DNA of 64,000 nt from Ramlibacter albus (GTDB taxonomy: Bacteria; Pseudomonadota; Gammaproteobacteria; Burkholderiales; Burkholderiaceae_C), in assembly GCF_014297445.1 (NCBI RefSeq), contig NZ_JACORU010000002.1, forward strand, positions 434,001 to 498,000. Direction: 5' to 3'. Positions 54,427 through 63,177 of this stretch are shown piece by piece; the stretch's first letter is position 1, and every line of letters starts with the position of its first letter. A model generated the notes under the pieces. It worked only from the letters and a program-made list of their open reading frames with translations, was not told the DNA's origin and made no database searches. A program made the translations under genes and the position numbers.

Positions 54427-56805
54427 TCAGCGAAACGCCGCGGCACGGTCTTCGGCGGCGCCGGGTGCGACGACGGCGCCTGACACGAGGTGCACCTTCG
54501 CCTCCTCCTGCATCGCGCGCGACAGCGAGAGCGCGCGCACCGAAGGCATCGCCTGCAAGGGCGTGCCGCCCGCGGTCCATTCGACCAGCGAGCCGTCGTT
54601 CTTCAGCAGCAGGAAGCCGTTCGCGCTGGCGCCGATCTGCCGCACGCCGCTTACGTCGGCCACGCGCGTGGGCCGCAGCGACGGCGCCTCGGTGCCGCGG
54701 CCGAAGATGCGCGATTCGTCGGTGCCCCACACGGAAACCGTGCCGTCGCGGTGCAGCGCCATCACGGACATGCGGTAGTAGGCGATGTCCACCACGTTGC
54801 TCAGCGACGCGATCTGCGCGGGCCGGGCCACGCGCGGCGCCTCGATGCGCTGGATGGTGCCCACCTGCCCCGCCCCGCTGAAGAAGCGCGTGCCGTTGGC
54901 CAGCACACCGTCGTAGCCGAGCCCCCAGCCGAAGACGTTGCCGTCATGGTCGATAGCCACGTAGCTGTCTGCGCCCACGGCACGCACACGCGCGATGTTC
55001 GAAAGCTCCGGCATTCGCGTGAGCGTGGTGGGGATCGACGTGCGCCAGTCGTCCGTGGGCGTGCGGCGGTTGGCGCGGCCGAAGTCCCACACCGAGCCGT
55101 CGGCCGTGCGCGCGAAGGCGTCCTGTGCATTCGCGACGGAAGTGACGTTCGTGAACCCGTCGATGCGCTGCGGGTTGTCCAGCGGCACGCCGGCCGCCAC
55201 GCCGGGAAACTGGCCGGCGGTGACGAGGTCGCCGAGGACGTGCACCGAGCCGTCGGCCTTCACTGCCAGCGTCCACGCGCCGAGGCCCTGCAGCGCGGTC
55301 ACGTCGGTCATCACGCCGCGCAGCAGGCCGGGCTGGCGCGCCGTGGAGCACACGGGGTGCTCGGTGACGCCGCTCGTGATGTCGGTCAGCGGCACCTTGC
55401 GCCGCACGATGCGCACCTCGCCGTTCGCCATCAGGCCTACACGATCCACGAAGCCGCACGCGGAGATCGCATTGGAGGTTTCATCCACCAGCGTGAGCGG
55501 GGTGTCCGCGGTGCCGAAGCGCCCGGCCACCGCACCGAGCCCCGCGAGCACGTGCACGGGCAGGCGCGCGAGCTCGTAGCTGCCCGCGCCGGTCGCTGTG
55601 CGCTGGCCCGTGCTGGTGAGGCCGTCGATGCGGCCGTCGGCGATGTCGCGCGCGAGTTCGGCGGCGAACGCCAGCGCAGGCGTGGCCAGCGACGAGTTGA
55701 ACGCAGCGGCCTGGCGCGCCAGCCCGCCGTTCACGCGCGCGGCAGCGGCGTAGCGGCCCGCGCCGAGAACGGTTGCCGTGCTGGATGCGTCCACTTGCAC
55801 CGGCAGCGAGTTCACCGACGCCAGCGCGTTGGGTGTCGCGAGGAGCGCGTTGACGAGGCCGAGCACGGTGCGATTGGCGTCCCGCACCTGCGCGGCACTC
55901 GTGCCACCCAGGCTCCCGAGCGCGTAGCGGTACGCCGCCTCCGACAGCGCGGAGATGCCGACGTGCTCTTCCCACACGTCCACCATCGCGTTGAGCGCGG
56001 TGCCCGCGGGGAAGTCCACCAGCGCGGCGCGGCCCGCGTCGTAGTAACGCGCACCGGCGCGGCCTTCCAGCTTCAGCAGGAAGGGCCCCGTGAGGGTGCA
56101 CGTCTTCACCGTCGCGAGGCCGGTCGAAGTGTCGGTCGTGCCCTGCGCGACGAGCCTGCCGGTCGACAGGTCGGTGATGCTCAGGCTGCCGCCCAGCACC
56201 TTGCCGAAGCCGCCGCCCGCCGCCGCGCCTTCGGCGGACGCGGCGAGCGTTTCGAAATTGCCGCGGAAACCCGTGGTCACCGAGGGCGTGCAGGTCGCGA
56301 CCGCTACCCGCGCCGCATCCACCTGCGCATTGAACGCGCGCGCCGCGGCGCCCCACGTAGGGTCGTTCACCAGCCCCGGCAGCAGGTTGACGAGGTTGTT
56401 GGCGATGACGCCGCGCGCCATGTTGCCGTACGCGGCGAAGTACTGCGTCAGGGCCGTCTGCAGGATCGCGAGGGAGTTCGCGTTGACGGTCTGCGAGGTC
56501 ACGCCCATGTGCGCGAGCACGACGGACGCGAGTTCGGCGTCGCCCATGTGGCCGATGCCGGTGAAGTAGCTCGTGGCCAGCGCTTCGGCGGTGGGCGCGG
56601 TGATCTCTTCCCACTCGGCCGCTGTCGGCGCGCGCCCGAAGAACGCCTGGTAAACGCGCAGCAAGCCCGTGGTTAGGTCGGCGCTGCGCAGCGCCTGCGG
56701 CGCGGGGCGCGCAGCCGCAACCGGTGCGATCGGCGCGGCCACTTCGCTGCCGCCGCCACAAGCCGAGAGGGCGAGGACACAAGCCAGTACTGCAAGCCGT
56801 TTCAT
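54427..56805 (-). CDS. RCC1-repeat lipoprotein with shared N-terminal module
   Basis: 792 residues. Lipobox ALSAC (C16) plus GGG. Shared module: VYQAFFGRAPTAAEWEEI, HMGVTSQTVNANSLAILQ, QYFAAYGNMARGVIANNL. Middle domain: TCTLTGPFLLKLEGRAGARY, WEEHVGISALSEAAYRYAL. RCC1-type repeats from about 480: LAVKADGSVHVLGD, ARTADGSVWDFG, AIDHDGNVFGWGLGYDGVL, ALHRDGTVSVWGTD, LLKNDGSLVEWTAGG. Its ATG overlaps the stop of the upstream paralogue (ATGA), so the two are translated together. Probably a surface-exposed beta-propeller for binding; ligand unknown. Confidence 0.83.
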   Translation of the reverse strand: MKRLAVLACVLALSACGGGSEVAAPIAPVAAARPAPQALRSADLTTGLLRVYQAFFGRAPTAAEWEEITAPTAEALATSYFTGIGHMGDAELASVVLAHMGVTSQTVNANSLAILQTALTQYFAAYGNMARGVIANNLVNLLPGLVNDPTWGAAARAFNAQVDAARVAVATCTPSVTTGFRGNFETLAASAEGAAAGGGFGKVLGGSLSITDLSTGRLVAQGTTDTSTGLATVKTCTLTGPFLLKLEGRAGARYYDAGRAALVDFPAGTALNAMVDVWEEHVGISALSEAAYRYALGSLGGTSAAQVRDANRTVLGLVNALLATPNALASVNSLPVQVDASSTATVLGAGRYAAAARVNGGLARQAAAFNSSLATPALAFAAELARDIADGRIDGLTSTGQRTATGAGSYELARLPVHVLAGLGAVAGRFGTADTPLTLVDETSNAISACGFVDRVGLMANGEVRIVRRKVPLTDITSGVTEHPVCSTARQPGLLRGVMTDVTALQGLGAWTLAVKADGSVHVLGDLVTAGQFPGVAAGVPLDNPQRIDGFTNVTSVANAQDAFARTADGSVWDFGRANRRTPTDDWRTSIPTTLTRMPELSNIARVRAVGADSYVAIDHDGNVFGWGLGYDGVLANGTRFFSGAGQVGTIQRIEAPRVARPAQIASLSNVVDIAYYRMSVMALHRDGTVSVWGTDESRIFGRGTEAPSLRPTRVADVSGVRQIGASANGFLLLKNDGSLVEWTAGGTPLQAMPSVRALSLSRAMQEEAKVHLVSGAVVAPGAAEDRAAAFR

Positions 56806-59279
56806 CGCACGAGCCTCGTCAGGTCGTCGGACGGGTTGGCGACGTTCACGAGCCGGCCGTCCGTGGTGTAGACATAGTTGCTGTTGAACAGGTGGATCGA
56901 CAGCGAACGCGTGGCGCCCAGCCGCGGGAACTCGATGCGCTCGAAGCGCTGCTCGTTGAGCGCCTCGTACTGCGTCACGCCCCAGAAGACGACGCGCCCG
57001 TCGTCGCGCAGCAGGAAGAAGCCGACGCGGCTCTCGGCGGGCGAGATCGCCGTCGCCCACGGGTGGCCCCAGTTGAAGACGCCCGCGATCTGCTTGATGC
57101 CCGAGATGTCGGTCACGCGCACCGGGTCGAAGTGGAAGGCGGCCGGCCGCTGGCCGAGGCTGAAGATGCGCCACTCGTCGTAGCCCCAGTAGGTGAGCGT
57201 GCCGTCGCTGTGCAGCGCCAGCACCGTGCCGTTGGCGGTGGTGGCGATGTCGATCACGCGCGACACGTCGGTCATGCGCTGCGGCACGCTCGAGGCACGC
57301 GAGCCCGTCTCGTTGTGCGGGATCGCGGGCCCCTGCCCCCACACGTACACGTTGCCCTGCGAGTCGATCGCGAAGCGCGCGCCGTACGCCGACCTCACCT
57401 TGACGATGTTCGAGAGCCCGGCCACCGCGACCGGCGCGCGGTTGTCCGAGGGGATCTCCAGCACCTCGCCGGACGCGGTGCGGGCGTACATCGTGGGCCA
57501 CACGTCGGAGGCCGCGATGGACGTGACGTTGCGCAGCCCCTGCACCTGCACCGGCCGCTCGTAGTAGCCGGCCGCCAGCGTGCCGATGGTGCGGCCGTTG
57601 GTGTAGCCCCAGAACCAGACGTCGCCGTTCTTCTTGATGGCCAGGATGCCCGCATACGCCTCGACGATGCCGACCACGTCCGTGACGAAGCCGGTGATCA
57701 GCTGCGCCGGCGCGTCGATGGACGCCCGCGGGCACTGCGTGTGGTTGATGGCCTCCCGGTCGCCGACGCGGTAGACGCGCAACTCGCCGGTGTTCATCAG
57801 CGCGGCGAGCTGGCGGTAGCAGTTGAACTGCTCGATGTGGTCCGAGATGGTGGCGCCGGCCGACGAGAGCGACGCGGTGCCGAACTGCTGCAGCATGCCG
57901 TCGACGCCGATGGTGGTCTTCACCGACACGGCGGACGTGTCGTACGCGGGCAGCTCGCGCGACGACGGCGTGCCGTCGAGCGCCTTGCCGTCGATGCGGC
58001 CATCGGTCATGTCGCGCGCGAGCTGGTCGGTGAGCGTGAGCGCGGGCGCCGCCGCGACCGAGTTGAAGGCGGTGGCTTGCCGGATCAGGCCGCCGTTCAC
58101 CTTGGCGGAGGCCGCGTAGCGCGACGTGCGCAGCGCCGTGGAGCCGCTCGCGCCATCGATCGGCGTGGGCAGCGATTTCGCGGACGTCAACGCCACGTCG
58201 GTGTTGAGGTACGAATTGACCTGCGACGCGACGACGGCGTTGGCGGCGACGACCTGCTCGCGCGTAAGGCCCACGAGGCTGCCCGCGGCGCGCAAGGCTT
58301 CGGTGCCGCCGCGGATCGCAGCCGCGTTGCCGCGGTAGTTGTTGAGCGCGTAGCGGTACGCGGCCTCGGTGAGCGGCGACACGCCGACGTGCTCGTCCCA
58401 CCGGTCCACCAGCGCGTGCAGCGCGGTGCCCGCCGGGAAGTCGAGCAAGGCGTTCTTGCCTTCGTCGAAGTAGCGCGCGCCGGCCGCGCCTTCCAGCGTG
58501 AGCAGGAACGGCCCGGCGAGGCTGCAGGTGCGGATGGTCACCAGGCCCGTTGCTGCGTCGGTGGTGCCCTGCCCGACAGTTGCGCCGGTGGAGAGGTCCA
58601 CCACCGACATCACGCCGCCCAGCACCTTGCCGAGGCCCCCACCTGCCGCGGCACCGCCGCCCGAGCCGCCGCCGCCGTCGCCGCCCGCGGAAGCGGCGAC
58701 GACTTCGATGTCACCCGCGAAACCCTGGGCTACGGAGGGCGTGCACCCGCTGGAGTTGCTCGTCGACGCGCCCACGAGTTGCCGCACGCCGTCGATGGTG
58801 GTGTTGAAGCCGCGCGCGGCCGCGCCCCAGGTTGCGTCGTTCACCAGCCCGGCCAGCAGGCCGACGAGGTTGTCCACGATGACGCCGCGCGCCATGTTGC
58901 CGTAGGCCGCGAAGTACTGCGTGAGCGCGGTGCGCAAGACCGCCAGCGATGCGGCGTTGACGACCTGGTCGGTCACGCCCATGTGGCGCAGCACGGCGTC
59001 GGTGAGGTCGGCATCGCTCATGCTGCCGATGCCCGTGAAGAGGCTGGTGGCCAGCGTCTGCGAACTGGCCGGGAACGCGAGGAATTCGTCGCGCGTCGGC
59101 GCGCGGCCGTAGAACGCCTGGAACACGCGCAGGGCCGCCGTGGTCGGGTCGGCCGCCTGCTGGGCAAGCGGCACCGGCCTTGCCTGTGCGCCCGGCGGTT
59201 CGGGTGCGGCCTCCCGGTTGCCGCCGCCGCAGCCCCCCACGACGATCGCGGCTGCGGCAAGAATCACGCGAAACTGCAT
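56802..59279 (-). CDS. RCC1-repeat lipoprotein with shared N-terminal module
   Basis: 825 residues. Lipobox VVGGC (C17) plus GGG. Shared module: VFQAFYGRAPTRDEF, RHMGVTDQVVNAASLAVL, QYFAAYGNMARGVIVDNL, TWGAAARGFN. The middle domain is nearly the same as in the protein at 51767 (TCSLAGPFLLTLEGAAGARY, DEHVGVSPLTEAAYRYALNN). RCC1-type repeats start near 520: LAIKKNGDVWFWGYTNG, ARTASGEVLEIPSDN, AIDSQGNVYVWGQG, ALHSDGTLTYWGYDEW, LLRDDGRVVFWGV. GGAGAACAG precedes ATG 59279. It follows the SGNH esterase gene by 64 bp on the same strand. Confidence 0.83.
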   Translation of the reverse strand: MQFRVILAAAAIVVGGCGGGNREAAPEPPGAQARPVPLAQQAADPTTAALRVFQAFYGRAPTRDEFLAFPASSQTLATSLFTGIGSMSDADLTDAVLRHMGVTDQVVNAASLAVLRTALTQYFAAYGNMARGVIVDNLVGLLAGLVNDATWGAAARGFNTTIDGVRQLVGASTSNSSGCTPSVAQGFAGDIEVVAASAGGDGGGGSGGGAAAGGGLGKVLGGVMSVVDLSTGATVGQGTTDAATGLVTIRTCSLAGPFLLTLEGAAGARYFDEGKNALLDFPAGTALHALVDRWDEHVGVSPLTEAAYRYALNNYRGNAAAIRGGTEALRAAGSLVGLTREQVVAANAVVASQVNSYLNTDVALTSAKSLPTPIDGASGSTALRTSRYAASAKVNGGLIRQATAFNSVAAAPALTLTDQLARDMTDGRIDGKALDGTPSSRELPAYDTSAVSVKTTIGVDGMLQQFGTASLSSAGATISDHIEQFNCYRQLAALMNTGELRVYRVGDREAINHTQCPRASIDAPAQLITGFVTDVVGIVEAYAGILAIKKNGDVWFWGYTNGRTIGTLAAGYYERPVQVQGLRNVTSIAASDVWPTMYARTASGEVLEIPSDNRAPVAVAGLSNIVKVRSAYGARFAIDSQGNVYVWGQGPAIPHNETGSRASSVPQRMTDVSRVIDIATTANGTVLALHSDGTLTYWGYDEWRIFSLGQRPAAFHFDPVRVTDISGIKQIAGVFNWGHPWATAISPAESRVGFFLLRDDGRVVFWGVTQYEALNEQRFERIEFPRLGATRSLSIHLFNSNYVYTTDGRLVNVANPSDDLTRLVR

Positions 59280-59343
59280 CGCTGTTCTCCTCCGTCAGGC
59301 CGCTTGTACCAGCTTAAGCCGTGGCAGCCAAGGCGGCACAGCC

Positions 59344-60642
59344 CTAGTTCAATGTGATGAGGTCGAGCGCATTGGCGATGGCGGCGTGCCCAGCTGCGTT
59401 GGGATGCAGGTGGTCGCCGCTGTCGAACGCGGGGCGAAGCCACAGCGGGTCCGCCGGGTCGCGCAGCAGCAGGTCCCAGTCCAGCACGCCGTCCGCGCCC
59501 GCCGTGTTGGCACGGATGAAGGCGTTGACGGCCTGGCGTTCGGCCTCGCCGTTGTAGGGCGCCGCGTCGGTGTAGTACGCGCAGCCGCGGTAAGGCAAAA
59601 GCGTTGCAACGTAGACCTTCAGACCCTGCGCCTTCGCGGCCTGGACCGCCGTGCGGATCGCGGCCGTGATTTGCTGCGCGGTGACGAGCTGGGCGGCGTC
59701 ACCGAGCACACGGCTGTAACTCCAGCCGTTGCCGATGTCGTTGATGCCAAGGTGGATGACGACGTGCGTCACGCCGCGTACCTGCAGCACGTCGCGTGCG
59801 AAGCGTGAGGCGCCGGCGGGGCCGAGCGCGCCGAGCACCCAGCGGTTGCCGGCAATGCCGGCATTGAGCACCGCGGTGTCGCGGCCGGCCTGCGCGAGGC
59901 GCAGGCGCAGCTGGTCGGTCCAGCGCTGCTGCGAGTCGAGCGCGGTGCCGAAGCCTTCGGTGATGGAGTCGCCGAACGCCACGACGACGCGCGGCGTCGC
60001 GCTGCGCAGCACTTCGATGCGCGGCATGAAGAACGCGGAGGCCAGCGGCTGCGCGCCGGTGAGCGTGCCCGCGCCAGCCTGGTCGCCGGCGGCGAGGTAG
60101 TTGGTGCGATCGGAATAGCGGTGGGCCGTGCGGCCGGTCGCGCGGGGCAGGTAGAGGCTGACCGACACGTCGGTGCCGTTCTCGACGCGCAAGGCGACGG
60201 CGTCGCTCGTGGCTTCGGCGCCCGGCGCGATCGTCACCGAAGCCTGGCCGTTGAACAGCACGGCCGTGTCGCTCGATGCGTCGACGGCGCCCGCGGCCAA
60301 GGCGCGCGCCACGCGCACCTTCGGGACCACGAGCGCCTCGGTGCCGTACTGGTTCGAAAGCGTGATGCGCAGCGCGTCGCCGGAGACTGCCATGCGCGCC
60401 ACCTGCCGCAGGGTCTGCGCCTGGAACTCCTGCAGCGCGGGCACGAGCGCGGGCACGCCACCGGGCTCGGTCATGTCGGACTGCGGCGCAAGCCACGCCG
60501 CCACCTGCACCGATGGCGAAGCCGCGCTAGGAGGCGGTGCGGTGGCTGTATCACCACCTCCGCCACCGCCACCACCACATGCCGAGGCCAACACGGCGAG
60601 CGCTGCGATGCACCACGCGCGGACGCGAACCGAAACGGACAT
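59344..60642 (-). CDS. SGNH/GDSL-family esterase, lipoprotein
   Basis: 432 residues. Lipobox LASAC (C22) is followed by eight Gly. About 150 residues of beta-rich N-terminal domain precede the SGNH hydrolase: block I FGDSITEGFG (nucleophile Ser), block II GIAGNRW, block III HLGINDIGNGW, block V GDHLHPNAAGH with the Asp-His pair. It resembles secreted GDSL esterases that de-esterify polysaccharides or lipids. ATG 60642 is only 28 bp from the start of the divergent gene at 60671. It is probably the first gene of the lipoprotein operon running down to 51767. Confidence 0.88.
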   Translation of the reverse strand: MSVSVRVRAWCIAALAVLASACGGGGGGGGDTATAPPPSAASPSVQVAAWLAPQSDMTEPGGVPALVPALQEFQAQTLRQVARMAVSGDALRITLSNQYGTEALVVPKVRVARALAAGAVDASSDTAVLFNGQASVTIAPGAEATSDAVALRVENGTDVSVSLYLPRATGRTAHRYSDRTNYLAAGDQAGAGTLTGAQPLASAFFMPRIEVLRSATPRVVVAFGDSITEGFGTALDSQQRWTDQLRLRLAQAGRDTAVLNAGIAGNRWVLGALGPAGASRFARDVLQVRGVTHVVIHLGINDIGNGWSYSRVLGDAAQLVTAQQITAAIRTAVQAAKAQGLKVYVATLLPYRGCAYYTDAAPYNGEAERQAVNAFIRANTAGADGVLDWDLLLRDPADPLWLRPAFDSGDHLHPNAAGHAAIANALDLITLN

Positions 60643-60670
60643 CCGGCCAGCATAGCGGCATACTGGCCGC

Positions 60671-62008
60671 ATGATCCAGCAGTTCCGGATGTTCGCCGCG
60701 GCGCTCGCGCTCGCATGGCTCTCGGCGTGCGGCGGCGGAGGCGGCAGCGGCGGCGGTGCCCACGCCACCGCTTCAACGCGGCCGCTCGCGCAGGCGCAGC
60801 GCAGCGCGGAAACCGCCACCGGCCAGATGCGCGTGTACCAGGCCTTCTTCGGCCGCGCGCCGACCGCCGCGGAATGGGCACAGATCACCGCGCCCACGGC
60901 CGAAGCGCTCGCCACGAGCTACTTCACCGGCATCCCCCAGATGGGCGATGCGGAGCTGTCGGCCGCGGTGCTGTCGCACATGAACGTGAATTCACAGACC
61001 GTGAACGCAGCGTCGCTGGCGGTCCTGCAGGCGGCGCTCACGCAGTACTTCGCGGCGTACGGCAACATGGCGCGCGGCGTGATCGCGAACAACCTGGCCA
61101 ACCTGCTCGCCGGTCTGACGAACGACGCCACGTGGGGCACCGCGGCGCGTGCGTTCAACGCGCAGGTCGCCGCCGCCTGCACGTCGCTGTCGGCATGCAG
61201 CGGCAGCGGCGCGCAGAAGGTGGGCGAAATCTTCAGCAGCGGCTCGGAGCTGGCGACGTCGGAGCTGCGCATCACCTTCGGCTACGCGGGCAACCTGCCC
61301 ACCTCGCGCGCGATCCAGGCCGCGGGCAAGCAGAACATCCTCGACATGCTGTTCATGGGCCATGGCCCCGCCGCCGGCGACAAGCTGGCGGGCCGCCTCG
61401 CGCCGGACGTGGAGCAGCAGCTGGCCGCCTACGTCAGCGCGAACCAGGCCTTGCTGGTGCCGGGCGTGCGCGTGCTGGTTGCGGACGAAGTGTTCTGGAA
61501 CCCGGCCGACACGCGCGACACCGACGCGGTGCTGCGCCCGCAGCTCGAGGCGCTGCGCACGGCCGTCGCGCTCGTGCGCCGCTACCTGCCCAACGCGATG
61601 ATCGGCGCGACGCTGAGCCCCTATGCCACCTTCGGGCGGCCCAACACCGTTGCGTACATGCGCGAGGTGATCCCGCTGCTGGATTGGGTCGGCACCGACC
61701 CGTACTGGTTCGGCGACCCGGGCAACGTGCAGGCACTCAACGACTGGACGGCAGGATTCGTCGCGATGGCCAAGGCGGCGAACCCGCGCGTGGAGACGTG
61801 GTACATCGCGCAGGCCTTCCGCTTCCCCAACTGGGACCTCGCGACTTACCGCGCCTTCACCGCGCGGCAGCTCGAGCTGTCGCTCGCGTTCGACGGCGTG
61901 CTCATCTTCGGTTGGCAGTTCGTCTCGGAGATCGACCCGTCGACCGCGGGCAAGTTCTTCGACGCGGAGACGCGGCGGCTCTACGCGCGTTTCCTGCTGT
62001 CGCCCTGA
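60671..62008 (+). CDS. Lipoprotein: shared N-terminal module fused to glycosidase-like barrel
   Basis: 445 residues. Lipobox WLSAC (C20) plus GGGG. Shared module at 45-180: VYQAFFGRAPTAAEWAQI, SHMNVNSQTVNAASLAVL, QYFAAYGNMARGVIANNL, TWGTAARAFN. It is closest to the module at 54427. The last 260 residues look like an (alpha/beta)8 glycoside-hydrolase-type barrel: VRVLVADEVFWN, LPNAMIGATLSPYATFG, LLDWVGTDPYWFGDPG, VETWYIAQAF, GVLIFGWQF, with acids at strand ends. The exact family is not clear. It diverges from the SGNH gene, and its 3' end overlaps the MFS gene by 28 bp (convergent). Confidence 0.8.
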   Translation: MIQQFRMFAAALALAWLSACGGGGGSGGGAHATASTRPLAQAQRSAETATGQMRVYQAFFGRAPTAAEWAQITAPTAEALATSYFTGIPQMGDAELSAAVLSHMNVNSQTVNAASLAVLQAALTQYFAAYGNMARGVIANNLANLLAGLTNDATWGTAARAFNAQVAAACTSLSACSGSGAQKVGEIFSSGSELATSELRITFGYAGNLPTSRAIQAAGKQNILDMLFMGHGPAAGDKLAGRLAPDVEQQLAAYVSANQALLVPGVRVLVADEVFWNPADTRDTDAVLRPQLEALRTAVALVRRYLPNAMIGATLSPYATFGRPNTVAYMREVIPLLDWVGTDPYWFGDPGNVQALNDWTAGFVAMAKAANPRVETWYIAQAFRFPNWDLATYRAFTARQLELSLAFDGVLIFGWQFVSEIDPSTAGKFFDAETRRLYARFLLSP

Positions 62009-63177
62009 CGCGCCGCGGCGCGCATCAGCAGCAGCGCCACCAGCCCCGGCACCGACCACGCGAACAGCACGAGCCCAAGGTCCACCTGGCCCGGCCCCGG
62101 GATCAGGCCCACGGTGTAGCCGCCCACCGCACCCCCGAGCTGCTGCAGCACGCCCGCCATCGCGGCGGCGGAGCCGGCAACCGCGGGCACGAGGCCCACC
62201 GTACCGGACAGCGTGGGCGGCACGAGCAGCCCGTGGCCGATGCCCAGGATGATGAAGGGCAGCGAGAACGCCAGCGCACTGTCCGGCACCAGCACCCCGA
62301 GCGCGAGCACGATGACGAGCCCCGCCATCGTGATGAGCTGGCCCGCCAGCATGATCCAGTACTCGCTGTGCGTGCGGATCAAGCGCGTCGTCACGATGTT
62401 GCCCACGATGTACGCGATGGGCGGGCCCATGATGTACCAGCCCAGCCGGTCCGGCGTGACGCCGTAGCCGCGCAGCACGAGCGGCGCGCCGCCGAGGAAG
62501 GCATAGAAAGTGCCCGTCGTGCCCGCGAGCAGCATGGCATACCAGATGAAGGAGGGCTCGCGCGCGAGTGCCGCGTAGCCCGCGGCGTAGTCGCGCAAGC
62601 GGCCCGCATGCGGCGCCTCGTGCACGCGCGGCGGCAGGCGCCACGCGGCGGCCAGCAGCAGCACGCCGATGAGCGCGAGCACCACGAACACGGCCTGCCA
62701 GCCCACGCGCACGTGCAGCTGCCCGCCCAGCAGCGTGGCCGTCGGCGGGACGAACCCCATGGTCATGCCCACCAGCGCCATGACGCGCGTGCGTTCGCGG
62801 CCCTCGAAGAAGTCGTGCACCAGCGCGCGGCCCATCACCATGCTCGCGCCGCAGCCGGCGCCCTGCACCAGCCGCCCGGCGATCAACATAGGCAGGTTCT
62901 GCGCGAACGCAGCAATCGCCACGCCCACCAGGCCGAGCAGCAGGCCGAAGACCAGCACGGGCTTGCGGCCGATGCGGTCCGACAGCGGCCCGTACAGCAA
63001 CTGCATGCCGCCGTAGGTGACCGCAAAGCCGCTGAAGGTGAGCTGCACCGCGGCCTGGCTGGCGCCGAACTGCGCGGGCCAGTCCTGCATCGAGGGGAAG
63101 CAGATGGTCATCGACAGCAGCCCGAAGGCCAGCTGCGCGACGACGTTCGCGGTGAGCCAGCCGCGCCGTTCAGCCAT
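61981..63177 (-). CDS. MFS drug exporter, Bcr/CflA type
   Basis: 398 residues with twelve hydrophobic segments. The MFS loop 2-3 motif is GPLSDRIGRKPVLVFGLLLG, and motif C-like GMTMGFVPPTATLLGGQL is in TM5, a mark of drug:H+ antiporters. Bcr/CflA proteins export bicyclomycin, sulfonamides or chloramphenicol; substrate here unknown. The start overlaps the stop of the racemase-like gene by 8 bp, so the two form an operon. The basic C-terminus (RQGDSRKRA) is cytoplasmic. Confidence 0.92.
   Translation of the reverse strand: MAERRGWLTANVVAQLAFGLLSMTICFPSMQDWPAQFGASQAAVQLTFSGFAVTYGGMQLLYGPLSDRIGRKPVLVFGLLLGLVGVAIAAFAQNLPMLIAGRLVQGAGCGASMVMGRALVHDFFEGRERTRVMALVGMTMGFVPPTATLLGGQLHVRVGWQAVFVVLALIGVLLLAAAWRLPPRVHEAPHAGRLRDYAAGYAALAREPSFIWYAMLLAGTTGTFYAFLGGAPLVLRGYGVTPDRLGWYIMGPPIAYIVGNIVTTRLIRTHSEYWIMLAGQLITMAGLVIVLALGVLVPDSALAFSLPFIILGIGHGLLVPPTLSGTVGLVPAVAGSAAAMAGVLQQLGGAVGGYTVGLIPGPGQVDLGLVLFAWSVPGLVALLLMRAAARQGDSRKRA

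Noticed and set aside
51851..54778. Plus-strand frame of 975 codons opposite the first RCC1 gene
   Set aside because: Typical high-GC antisense frame rich in Arg/Ala/His with no recognisable domain.
54427..58401. Frame of 1324 codons covering two RCC1 genes
   Set aside because: Codons above 56805 are an alternate frame of the upstream paralogue; the lipobox start at 56805 and the ATGA overlap define the gene.
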